In this document: positions 53,554 to 61,243 of the stretch, one piece after another | Layout of the letters: each line of letters opens with the position of its first letter | How positions within the stretch are numbered: position 1 is the stretch's first letter | Assembly (NCBI RefSeq): GCF_014212015.1 | Contig: NZ_JACJVN010000024.1 | Coordinates: 1-64,000 of the forward strand | Direction of reading: 5' to 3' | Length of the DNA: 64,000 nt | DNA from: Cohnella lubricantis | Lineage (GTDB): Bacteria; Bacillota; Bacilli; Paenibacillales; Paenibacillaceae | Position numbers and translations under genes: made by a program | Notes under the pieces: generated by a model | What the model saw: only the letters and a program-made list of their open reading frames with translations | What the model was told of the DNA's origin: nothing | Databases searched by the model: none

Positions 53554-53672
53554 GATCTCTGTCAGCCACTGAGATCATGCAAGGGCGAACGCTTCCCAAG
53601 CGAATCGTGCCGGCGGAGAGTGTGTTCACCGAGCAGATGGCCAAACGCGAAGTCGACAAACGGAAATATTAG
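53554..53672 (+). pseudogene. C-terminal remnant of a sugar-binding protein
   Basis: A short frame with no start: EIMQGRTLPKRIVPAESVFT, then EQMAKREVDKRKY and stop. This resembles the end of simple-sugar binding lipoproteins, which finish in ...PxRxY. Stops lie immediately upstream and the rest of the gene is absent. Confidence 0.5.
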
Positions 53673-53766
53673 CCGTCGGAAGAAGGAACGACGATCCGCC
53701 ATGTCGAACCATGCAATATCAGCATTGCATATCGTTGTTCCATCAAGGAGGCTTACTTCACTTCAT

Positions 53767-54807
53767 ATGCGTCCGATTGTTCTGGGGCTTCTGGCTTCGT
53801 TCTTCTTCTCATCAACGTTTATTCTTAATCAGGCCATGAAGCTGTCCGGCGGCAATTGGATGTACTCCGCGTCTTTGCGGTTCTTGTTCATGCTGCCTTT
53901 GCTGCTCGCGATCGTGCTGCTGCGGAGGGGCTTGCGGCCGTTGCTGTCGGATATGAAGCGGCGGCCTTTGCCTTGGTTCGGCTGGAGCTTCATCGGCTTC
54001 GGCGTCATGTACACGCCGACCTGCATCGCCGCGCAATACGAGCCGGGCTGGCTCATTGCGGGTACTTGGCAAGTGACGGTAGTGGCGGGACTGCTGCTGG
54101 CACCGTTATTCTATCGCGTCTCGCAGACGCCGGATGGTCCGGTGAAGGTGCGGGAGCGCATCCAAGGCAGAAGCTTGGCTGTGTCCTCTCTCGTTCTAGT
54201 CGGCGCGGCCACTATGCAATTCAGCCATGCGAACGGCTTCGCCGCGAGGGATCTGCTGCTCGGCGTAGTTCCCGTCTTGATTGGTGCTTTCGCTTATCCG
54301 CTAGGCAACCGCAAGATGATGGCGCTCTGCGAAGGGCGGCTCGACGCCTACCAGCGCGTACTCGGCATGACGATCGGCAGCACGCCGCTGTGGATCGTGC
54401 TGGCTGTCGCCGGCTACAGCCAAGACGGCTTGCCCAGTCCGGCGCAGGCTGGCCAAGCGCTGATCGTCGCCGTCAGCTCGGGCGTCATCGCCACCGTGCT
54501 CTTCTTCGCGGCGACGGACATGGCGCGCGGCTCGGCCGGCAAGCTGGCTGCGGTCGAGGCGACGCAGTCGGGCGAAGTTATCTTCGCTGCGACCGGAGAG
54601 CTGCTGCTGCTTCCGGTGCCGGTCCCTCCGGCGCTCTCATGGGTCGGCATGTTCATCGTCATCGCAGGGTTGACGCTGCACAGCTTGCGAACCGGCTTGC
54701 AGCAACGCGCGGCAGCGGCGTCTTCCTCGCCGAGCGGTTCCGAAGAGGTTCCGAAGCGTAGCGCGCGTTCGGCAGCGATGACCGCAGGCGACGGGGAGAT
54801 TCGTTAG
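53767..54807 (+). CDS. EmrE-type multidrug resistance efflux transporter
   Basis: 346 residues, about ten membrane segments, DMT superfamily (multidrug resistance efflux group, PF13536-like). The first helix begins right at MRPIVLGLLASFFFSSTFIL. An AAGGAGG site lies 15 bases before this ATG, which is long; an ATG at 53701 with a weaker site is the alternative. The C-terminal 40 residues are Ser/Ala/Arg-rich and cytoplasmic. The repeat cluster begins just after its stop. Confidence 0.8.
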   Translation: MRPIVLGLLASFFFSSTFILNQAMKLSGGNWMYSASLRFLFMLPLLLAIVLLRRGLRPLLSDMKRRPLPWFGWSFIGFGVMYTPTCIAAQYEPGWLIAGTWQVTVVAGLLLAPLFYRVSQTPDGPVKVRERIQGRSLAVSSLVLVGAATMQFSHANGFAARDLLLGVVPVLIGAFAYPLGNRKMMALCEGRLDAYQRVLGMTIGSTPLWIVLAVAGYSQDGLPSPAQAGQALIVAVSSGVIATVLFFAATDMARGSAGKLAAVEATQSGEVIFAATGELLLLPVPVPPALSWVGMFIVIAGLTLHSLRTGLQQRAAAASSSPSGSEEVPKRSARSAAMTAGDGEIR

Positions 54808-54816
54808 CGGGCGCGG

Positions 54817-55042
54817 AATAAGGCAGTTTTGCTGCCTTATTGGATAAGAGTGTTGTGCCAGGCCTCAAATAAGGCACTAAAACTGCCTTGTTAAGCGTAA
54901 GATTCGTAGACGGCGCGGAATAAGGCAGTTAAACTGCCTTATTGGGCAAGAATGACTGAGGACAGACGCAAGCAAGGCAATTAAACGACCTTATCCAGCA
55001 GATGAGTTGTCCTAATCCCTGGAGCGAGTTTAATTGCCTTAT
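54817..55042. repeat. cluster of palindromic repeats, family 2
   Basis: Copies of a palindrome with left arm AATAAGGCAGTT and its complement: 54817-54841 (arms 10), 54868-54892 (one arm base changed), 54919-54943 (perfect, 12+1+12), a degraded copy at 54973-54994 and a half copy at 55027-55042. Spacing is about 51 bases for the first three. The cluster fills the space between two convergent genes. Confidence 0.88.
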
Positions 55043-55085
55043 CTATTTGCTATGTTGCCAAGCGGTAGCTTGCTGTCGGCATTGT

Positions 55086-55646
55086 TTACTTTCCCGTTTG
55101 AACGAACGCCTCGACACGCAACCTAATGTCATCCCGCACGCTGCGGAACTGCGCCATAACCTCGTCCTCCGTCCCGGTCGCTCTCGCCGGATCGCCGAAG
55201 CCCCAGTGCCGCTTGATCACATTCGGGTTCGAGATGACGGGGCAATGCTCATCCGCATGCCCGCACAGCGTGATGACATACGCAGCCCGGTTCAAGATCT
55301 CCGGATCGATCACGTTCGACGTGTGGCCGCTAATGTCGACGCCGGCTTCCTTCATCACTTGGACGGCGCGCGGATTCAGTCCGTGCGCTTCCAAGCCGGC
55401 GCTCAGCACCTCGTATTGCTCTCCGCCGATTGCCTTCAAGAAGCCGTCCGCCATCTGGCTGCGGCAAGAGTTCCCCGTGCACAAGAAGTAGACTAGCGGT
55501 TTGCTGCCCATACAACTTGAAGCGCTCGATGCGCTCGATGCGTTCGATGCATTCGGTGCGTTCGATGAGCTCGATGCGCTCGATGCGTTCTCCATACTCG
55601 ACGTACTCGACGCCCCCGATGTGCCCGATGTGTTCAATTGGTCCAT
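55086..55646 (-). CDS. arsC: arsenate reductase (thioredoxin-type) with Ser/Ala-rich N-terminal extension
   Basis: 186 residues. The catalytic part begins at about residue 45 ([20 protein letters not shown]) and has the CX5R loop plus the relay cysteines in [11 protein letters not shown], as in ArsC that uses thioredoxin. It reduces arsenate to arsenite. The first 44 residues are Ser/Ala/Asn low complexity encoded by a 9-base tandem repeat. The AAAGGAG site lies 9 bases before the far upstream ATG, so the extension should be translated. Last gene of the arsR-arsB-arsC arm. Confidence 0.9.
   Translation of the reverse strand: MDQLNTSGTSGASSTSSMENASSASSSSNAPNASNASSASSASSCMGSKPLVYFLCTGNSCRSQMADGFLKAIGGEQYEVLSAGLEAHGLNPRAVQVMKEAGVDISGHTSNVIDPEILNRAAYVITLCGHADEHCPVISNPNVIKRHWGFGDPARATGTEDEVMAQFRSVRDDIRLRVEAFVQTGK
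55504..55592. repeat. 9-base tandem repeat inside arsC
   Basis: Degenerate units related to GATGCGCTC repeated about eight times, encoding Ser-Ala-Ser/Asn runs; in frame (multiples of 3), so copy-number change would alter only the length of the extension. Confidence 0.75.
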
Positions 55647-55683
55647 ATCAGATTGCTCCTTTACTTGTCTGATTAAATTGAAC

Positions 55684-56976
55684 TTAGCCTATAACGGTCA
55701 GCCACAGGAAGAGGCCGCACAGCGTAACGAACAGCACGGGAATGGTTAGTATGATTCCCGTCTTGAAGTACGAGCCCCACGAGATTTTGATGCCTTTCCT
55801 CGAGAGGACATGGAGCCAGAGCAGTGTTGCCAGCGAGCCGATCGGCGTTATTTTCGGACCTAAGTCGGACCCGATCACATTCGCATAGATAAGCGCTTCC
55901 CGCACGATCCCCTGCGCATTCGTTCCATCGATAGCAAGCGCATCGATCATGACGGTAGGCATGTTGTTCATGATCGACGAGAGGATCGCCGCGATGAAGC
56001 CGGAGCTGACCGCCGCGATGAACAAGCCTTGCTCGCTCGCCCAATTGAACACCTTGCCCAGCTCATCCGTCAGCCCAACGTTCCGCAGGCCGTACACCAC
56101 CACATACATGCCGATGGAGAAAACAACGACTGCCCACGGAGCGCCGCGAACGAGCTTCCATGTCTGAACTTCCTTGCTCTGCCTCGCGAGCAGCAGGAAG
56201 ACGATGGCGGCTGCGCCGGCAATGAACGATACCGGAATCACAATGAATTCGCTAATCAAATAAGCGATCAATAGCACCGCTAGAATGACCCAGGATGCCT
56301 TGAACATGCGCATATCCTTAATAGCGTCCGCCGGATTCTTCAACTGCGAGTTGTCATATTCCTTCGGAATGCTTCGGCGGTAGAACCAATACAAGACAAG
56401 CATGCTTGCGCCAACCGAGACCAGCGCAGGCGCAATCATGCGGCCCGCGTATTCTGCGAAGCCGATGCCGAAGAAGTCGGCGGATACGATGTTGACGAGG
56501 TTGCTGATGACCAGCGGCAGCGAGGCCGTGTCGGATATGAAGCCGCTCGCCATAATGAAGGGGAGAACCATCCGCTCGTCGAATCGAAGAGCCCGTACCA
56601 TAGCGAGAACGATCGGCGTCAAGATCAGGGCAGCGCCGTCATTGGCGAAGAAGAAGGCGACCGCGGCTCCTAGCAGAATGATATAGACGAACATCAGTCG
56701 GCCGTTGCCCCGGGCGGAACGCGCCATGTGAAGAGCTGCCCACTCGAAGAAGCCGATCTCATCGAGAATGAGAGAGAACAGAATGATGGCGACGAACGTT
56801 AGCGTAGCGTTCCAGACGATCTGGGTAACGTCCCACACATCGTGGAGATCCACGACTCCGAAGAGAAGGGCGAGAAGAGCGCCGCCGCTGGCAGACCAGC
56901 CGATGCCAAGCCCCTTGGGCTGCCAAATGACAAAGACTAATGTGACTAGGAAAATGATGGTAGCGATGGCGAGCAT
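55684..56976 (-). CDS. arsB: arsenite efflux pump ArsB
   Basis: 430 residues, about eleven to twelve membrane segments, the length of ArsB. Recognisable segments are [19 protein letters not shown] and [18 protein letters not shown], and [20 protein letters not shown] near the end. It exports arsenite. It lies 12 bases downstream of arsR and 37 bases upstream of arsC in one operon. Confidence 0.94.
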   Translation of the reverse strand: MLAIATIIFLVTLVFVIWQPKGLGIGWSASGGALLALLFGVVDLHDVWDVTQIVWNATLTFVAIILFSLILDEIGFFEWAALHMARSARGNGRLMFVYIILLGAAVAFFFANDGAALILTPIVLAMVRALRFDERMVLPFIMASGFISDTASLPLVISNLVNIVSADFFGIGFAEYAGRMIAPALVSVGASMLVLYWFYRRSIPKEYDNSQLKNPADAIKDMRMFKASWVILAVLLIAYLISEFIVIPVSFIAGAAAIVFLLLARQSKEVQTWKLVRGAPWAVVVFSIGMYVVVYGLRNVGLTDELGKVFNWASEQGLFIAAVSSGFIAAILSSIMNNMPTVMIDALAIDGTNAQGIVREALIYANVIGSDLGPKITPIGSLATLLWLHVLSRKGIKISWGSYFKTGIILTIPVLFVTLCGLFLWLTVIG

Positions 56977-56988
56977 GTGACCTCCAAG

Positions 56989-57321
56989 TTAACAGCAGCT
57001 GTTTGGTTGGTGAGCTTCGATTTGTTGCTTCATCGAGGGCAGCTGGCTTAAGATTTCGCGCAAGTACGGCTTAGCGTCCGCTTGTAACGAGTAATAAATC
57101 CACTGGCTGCGACGCGACTCATGAACGATGCCGCCGAGCTTAAGCTTCTTTAGATGCTGGCTGATATTCGGCTGCGTCGTCTCCAGGAAGTCCACCAGAT
57201 CGCAGACGCACATCTCGCGCTCCTTCAACAAAGCGATTATCGTCAGCCGAGTCTTGTCGGAGAGCAGCTTCAAAGTTTCGGCTATGTCGGCGATTGAGTC
57301 CGAGGCTTGCGTGCCAACCAT
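56989..57321 (-). CDS. arsR: ArsR-family arsenite-responsive repressor
   Basis: 110 residues, winged helix. EMCVCDLVDFLETTQPNISQHL holds the classical arsenite-binding CVCDL in the recognition region; a further Cys pair (NSCC) ends the protein. It heads the arsR-arsB-arsC operon and is divergent from the second arm across about 200 bases of AT-rich DNA with several ATCAA/TTGAT palindromes. Confidence 0.94.
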   Translation of the reverse strand: MVGTQASDSIADIAETLKLLSDKTRLTIIALLKEREMCVCDLVDFLETTQPNISQHLKKLKLGGIVHESRRSQWIYYSLQADAKPYLREILSQLPSMKQQIEAHQPNSCC

Positions 57322-57374
57322 TTTATCCCCTCCTTATGAACTTGTTTGATCGAATCTATTAATTATTCTCAATA

Positions 57375-57496
57375 TATAATCAATCGATTATATTATCAAT
57401 CACTTATTAACTAGATCGAACCATCAAATATTTTTGATATAGTGCTTGATTTTGTCAAAACGCCATGATAAGATTGGTTCATCAAGAAAATTTGAT
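57375..57496. promoter_or_regulatory. ArsR operator region between divergent ars arms
   Basis: Inverted repeats: TATAATC/GATTATA (57375-57392), ATCAAA/TTTGAT around TATT (57423-57438), and ATCAA/TTGAT around GAAAAT (57481-57496). The rightward promoter TTGATT (57446-57451) and TAAGAT (57469-57474), spacer 17, lies between the last two. Confidence 0.65.
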
Positions 57497-57517
57497 TCAA
57501 TTTGGAGGGACATCGCA

Positions 57518-57733
57518 ATGATGAACCATTACGCAATGGAGACGCTATTGCAGCATGAGCAGCATACAATTGAGAACCGGTCGCGGCAAGCTTGGAGATG
57601 GGCGGAGCTCAACCAGCCGAACCGGCGGAGCTTTCGGAAAGTGCTAAAGCAGCGCCTGTCACCGATCCTCTCGGGCACACTTCCAACTCGCCAGCCGTCT
57701 CAAGCTTCGGTCTGCTGCTCAGCTTGCTGCTAA
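57518..57733 (+). CDS. small protein ending in CCSACC
   Basis: 71 residues starting at one of two adjacent ATGs after GGAGGGA. The body is basic and helical (RSRQAWRWAELNQPNRRSFR); the end is SVCCSACC, two vicinal Cys pairs fit to bind trivalent arsenic. It directly precedes the second arsR gene (16 bases) in the rightward arm. No family recognised. Confidence 0.6.
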   Translation: MMNHYAMETLLQHEQHTIENRSRQAWRWAELNQPNRRSFRKVLKQRLSPILSGTLPTRQPSQASVCCSACC

Positions 57734-57749
57734 GAGGGAGGCATGACTC

Positions 57750-58091
57750 ATGTTTAAGGAACTTCCGGTTCTGACCAGCGGCGAAGCCGTTGACTTCACC
57801 AAGTACGAAGCCAAGTTCAAAGCTCTCGCAGATGCGAAGCGGCTGCAAATCATGTACGAACTCACCCAGAAGGGCAACGTGTGCGTGTGCGATCTGCAGG
57901 AGATCGTCGAGATGCCGCAGTCCAAACTGTCCTATCATCTGAAAATCTTGCTCGAAGCCGGGCTAATCGCCCGCGAGACGAGAGGGACTTGGAGCTACTA
58001 CGAGTTGAATCACGAAGAGGTCAATCGTCTGCTGTCGCCTGAGCTGTGCTGCATCTTCCGCCATGATGCTCCCAGCGACTGCTGTTCTTAA
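57750..58091 (+). CDS. second ArsR-family repressor
   Basis: 113 residues, winged helix with NVCVCDLQEIVEMPQSKLSYHL, so arsenite sensing is expected; the end carries extra Cys (ELCCIF, DCCS). It differs from the leftward ArsR over much of its length and is not a recent duplicate. A terminator follows, and the next gene has its own ArsR-type palindrome. Confidence 0.9.
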   Translation: MFKELPVLTSGEAVDFTKYEAKFKALADAKRLQIMYELTQKGNVCVCDLQEIVEMPQSKLSYHLKILLEAGLIARETRGTWSYYELNHEEVNRLLSPELCCIFRHDAPSDCCS

Positions 58092-58109
58092 GCCCTATTG
58101 GCGGGCTTT
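58088..58109 (+). terminator. short terminator after second arsR
   Basis: AAGCCC and GGGCTT arms around TATTGGC, followed by TTG; read-through is likely partial. Confidence 0.55.
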
Positions 58110-58118
58110 TGACTACCT

Positions 58119-58142
58119 AATTAATCAAGATAATTTGATTAA
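58119..58142. promoter_or_regulatory. ArsR-type palindrome before M28 peptidase gene
   Basis: Nine-base perfect arms ATTAATCAA and TTGATTAAT around six bases, 26 bases before the peptidase ATG. The inner ATCAA/TTGAT halves match the palindromes in the divergent ars region. A TTGACT at 58108-58113 could be its -35. Confidence 0.6.
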
Positions 58143-58167
58143 TATTAAATCCGGAGGTTTCGCTTCG

Positions 58168-59385
58168 ATGAATCCGTCAGCGTCCTTGCAGCGAATCTTA
58201 CACGACATTGCGGCGCTAAGCGCCGATCCGTTCGAAGGCCGGTTATCCGGAACAGCCGGCGCCCGCGGAGCAGCCCGTTATCTGGCGGATGCGCTTGCGC
58301 ACTCCGGAGCGGTCCCGGTTGGGGAAGACGGCTTCTTCACCGCCATTCAAGTGCCGGCGGCAAGGCTTACAGGCGCGGCAAAGCTAAGAGTGGACGGCCA
58401 GGAGCTGAAGCATCGGATCGATTATGCCGAATGGTCGCCTCTAAGCGCCGGAGGCAGCGCGATCGGCCAACTTGCGACAGTTCGGTTCGATGAAGAGATC
58501 GATCAGGCATCCTTGGCTGGAAGAATCGTGCTGATTCCGAGCCGGCCGGAAGGCTTTGATGTGGCAGGAACGATCCAGTCGGCCGCAGACATAAGAATTG
58601 CCGCTCTGCTGATCGAGAGCGGGCATCCGAAGTCGTTCCACAAGACGGTTATCGGGCGCGAGGCCAATCGGATTCCCGTGCTGCGGGTGCAGCGATCGAT
58701 TGCTGAACGATACGCAGGTCTTGAAGGCATTCACGTCGAGCTCGATCTGCCGCTTGAGACGTCGACGCTCCCTTGCCAGAATGTGCTGGGCTTCCTCCCA
58801 GGCAAAGACACAGGCACAACCCTCTTGCTGTCGGCGCACTATGACCATCTCGGGGACGACCCGGCAGGCTTGCGGTTTCCGGGCAGCATCGACAACGCCT
58901 CCGGCGCAGCTGTCATACTGGAGGCGGCAAGACTGCTTGCCGGCGAATCCCATCTCCCCTTTAACATCTTGATTGCCTTCCTGTCCGGCGAAGAATCCGG
59001 CATGTGGGGAGCGCGTCAGCTGGCGGCAGATCCTCCGGTCCCCATCACGATGGCGATCAACCTGGACTGTCTCGGGTTTGAACCTGAGCTTAACGCGCTC
59101 CGAACTGGTCACGCCGAGCCGGGGCATTGGCTGGGCGACCTCGCCGCGAAGGTGATAGAACTAGAGGGGATTGAAGTGAAGCGGATGGCGGGCGGAGATG
59201 ACTCTGCGGCATTCCTGGCGCAAGGAATTCCAACCATCGGGCTCGGACAGAAGCCCACATTGGACAGTTCGGTAAGAATTCACACGGCGGAAGACAATCC
59301 TGAGCATATCCATGCCAAGCCGCTGGAGCAAGGGCTGGACGTCCTGCTGAAGATCATCCGGCAATTAAACAAAACATCATTTTGA
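58168..59385 (+). CDS. M28-family metallopeptidase with PA-like insert
   Basis: 405 residues with no signal peptide. The M28 zinc set is visible: His/Asp in SAHYDHLGDD (about 224), Asp in GSIDNASGAA, Glu-Glu in LSGEESGMWGAR, Asp in INLDCLGF, and a late His in IHTAEDNPEHI. A protease-associated-like segment (ASLAGRIVLIPSRPEGFD...) sits at about 110-200. M28 enzymes are aminopeptidases or related exopeptidases. GGAGG lies 10 bases before the ATG. Its place under an ArsR-type operator is unusual. Confidence 0.87.
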   Translation: MNPSASLQRILHDIAALSADPFEGRLSGTAGARGAARYLADALAHSGAVPVGEDGFFTAIQVPAARLTGAAKLRVDGQELKHRIDYAEWSPLSAGGSAIGQLATVRFDEEIDQASLAGRIVLIPSRPEGFDVAGTIQSAADIRIAALLIESGHPKSFHKTVIGREANRIPVLRVQRSIAERYAGLEGIHVELDLPLETSTLPCQNVLGFLPGKDTGTTLLLSAHYDHLGDDPAGLRFPGSIDNASGAAVILEAARLLAGESHLPFNILIAFLSGEESGMWGARQLAADPPVPITMAINLDCLGFEPELNALRTGHAEPGHWLGDLAAKVIELEGIEVKRMAGGDDSAAFLAQGIPTIGLGQKPTLDSSVRIHTAEDNPEHIHAKPLEQGLDVLLKIIRQLNKTSF

Positions 59386-59398
59386 GGAGGAATATCGA

Positions 59399-59602
59399 AT
59401 GACGAACTTTATGAAGAGAATCGTTGGCGTGAAGACGGAGAACCAAAGCGCATGCTGCGGAGTCGAGATTAAGGAAGTGTCTGAGGGCAATGCCGAAGCG
59501 ATCTCCAGCTCCTGCTGCGGCACGGAGACGTCCGCAACCGCTGACTCCGCTTGCTGCGGCACGGACACTTCGGCAAGCAGCGCCTCTTCCTGCTGCGGTT
59601 AA
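59399..59602 (+). CDS. small protein with four Cys-Cys-Gly motifs
   Basis: 67 residues. After a basic start (MTNFMKRIVGVKTENQ) come ACCGVEI, SCCGTET, ACCGTDT and a terminal SCCG, with Ser/Thr/Ala-rich spacers of 12-20 residues. Vicinal Cys pairs bind As(III) in ArsD and in metallochaperones, so arsenite binding is a reasonable inference. GAGGAGG overlaps the peptidase stop, so the genes are coupled. No named family recognised. Confidence 0.75.
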   Translation: MTNFMKRIVGVKTENQSACCGVEIKEVSEGNAEAISSSCCGTETSATADSACCGTDTSASSASSCCG

Positions 59603-59671
59603 GAATCTATGATGCTTGAATAATGGGCGTTCAGTTGTGAATGGGCGCTCTCCTGGAGAGAGGTGCCGATC

Positions 59672-60540
59672 ATGTGGCTGGACATCTTGCAAAGCTTCAT
59701 ATCTATCGCGTTGGAACTAACCATCTTATTCATTGCAGTCTCCTTCCTGATCAGCCTGATTCAAGGCCTTATTCCCTATGAGAAAGTGCAAAAGGGTATC
59801 TGTCGGAGCGCAATGCGTTCATCGGCACCGCGGCGGCTCTGCTGCTCGCCTTCGTCACGCCGTTCTGCTCCTGCTCGACGATCCCGATCGTGGTGAACCT
59901 GCTGAACAAGAAGATTCGGTTCGGCATCGTCATGGTCTTCTTGTTCGCCTCTCCGATCTTAGACCCGACCATCATCACCCTGATGGGAGCGACGCTGGGG
60001 ATGAAGGCGGCGGCTGCTTATACGGTCATTACAGCTGTTTTCTCCGTTGTCATGGGTTTCCTGCTGGAGAAGCTTAGCTTCGAATCATCGGTCAAAAAGG
60101 TGGTCATGACCGGCTACCAAGACAACCAGTCCCTATTCAGCCTCCGCCAAGCCGCTCGAGAGACGCTTGCCTTAATGAAGAGCGTCTATCCGTATCTCCT
60201 GATTGGCGCAGCGATCGGCTCGGTTATCCACGGCCTTGTGCCGACGGATTGGATCTCGGGCTATCTCGGCGGCAGCCAGTGGTGGCTCGTGCCTGCGGCG
60301 GCGATCATCGGCATCCCGCTGTACATTCGGCTGCAGGCGATGATTCCGCTGTCCCAAATTCTGATCGCGAAGGGGATGGCCATCGCGCCGGTCATGGCGC
60401 TCATGATCAGCTCGGCTGGCGCAAGTCTTCCGGAGATGACGCTGCTGAACTCGATTTTCAAGAGACGTCTGGTCGTTGCCTTCATGGTGTCCGTGTTTAG
60501 TATGGCGACCGTGTCGGGTTTGCTGTTCTATGCGATCTAA
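59672..60540 (+). CDS. ArsP/DUF318-type permease, interrupted by a -1 frameshift
   Basis: The ATG at 59672 (after AGAGAGGTG) opens a membrane protein that continues normally to YEKVQKG, then this frame ends at 59896. From 59797 the -1 frame carries the rest: YLSERNAFIGTAAALLLAF, the signature VTPFCSCSTIPIVVNLL, and helices to 60540. Joined, it is about 289 residues with eight membrane segments. FCSCS is the hallmark of ArsP-like permeases (organoarsenical or related efflux). The shift point is a slippery A-AAG-GGT at 59791-59797; mutation, sequencing error or programmed shift are all possible. Confidence 0.8.
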
Positions 60541-60607
60541 AGGAATAAGCAGGCGCGCTGCCGAATAGGTGAGCTGGAAAGAGAAGGTCATTCTCACTCA
60601 AAGGAGC

Positions 60608-61105
60608 GTGTCGGCTATTCAAACGTTATTCCGCTACAATTGGCTTATTCGGGAGCGTTGGTACGAGTGGTGCAAGGAGGTTCCGCATGAGGAGCTCATT
60701 CGCGAACGGACGGGCGGCGTCGGGAGCATCCTGAAGACGCTGTACCATATCGTCGATGTCGAATGGAGCTGGATGCAAGATATGCAGGGCAAATCATTCC
60801 CTCATCGGAGCTTCGATAACTTTAACACATTGGCGGCAATCAGGCAGTTGGATCAGGAACTCCATGAGGATGTCGAGACTTTCGTGAATGCATGGGACGA
60901 TAGCATGAATAGGCGAGCTCTCCGTGACACGGAGCTGGACGGCAGCATCTCTGTCTACGCGTGGGGGGAAGTGATGCGCCACGTGATCGCGCACGAGATT
61001 CACCACATTGGGCAGCTCTCCATCTGGTCGCGGGAGCTAGGCAGGCCGCCGGTGTCCGCGAATCTGATCCGCAACGCGCTGATCTTGCCGGAAGAAGCGA
61101 AGTAA
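60608..61105 (+). CDS. DinB-family protein
   Basis: About 165 residues, four-helix bundle. Metal-binding histidines of the family are present: YHIVDVEW near the middle and RHVIAHEIHHIGQLSIW near the end. DinB proteins are often thiol-dependent transferases or unknown. The start is uncertain: GTG at 60608 is one base from AAAGGAG, and an ATT ten bases after it cannot be excluded; the GTG at 60569 has no site. Confidence 0.78.
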   Translation: MSAIQTLFRYNWLIRERWYEWCKEVPHEELIRERTGGVGSILKTLYHIVDVEWSWMQDMQGKSFPHRSFDNFNTLAAIRQLDQELHEDVETFVNAWDDSMNRRALRDTELDGSISVYAWGEVMRHVIAHEIHHIGQLSIWSRELGRPPVSANLIRNALILPEEAK

Positions 61106-61152
61106 ACGCTTCTGTGCGCAAGCAGCAACAGCATCTGCAACAACAAGGCTCC

Positions 61153-61190
61153 CTGACAGCGCCAACGCGCTGCCGGGGAGCCTTGTTAGG
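61153..61190. terminator. hairpin between convergent genes
   Basis: GGCTCCCTGACAG..., pairing with ...CCGGGGAGCC; arms CAAGGCTCCC / GGGAGCCTTG with a GC-rich loop at about 61144-61188. Confidence 0.65.
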
Positions 61191-61243
61191 ATATGGAAGT
61201 TCTTCTCGTCCTTCGCTCCGGGCGATAGGCCGTTTGAAGCGTT

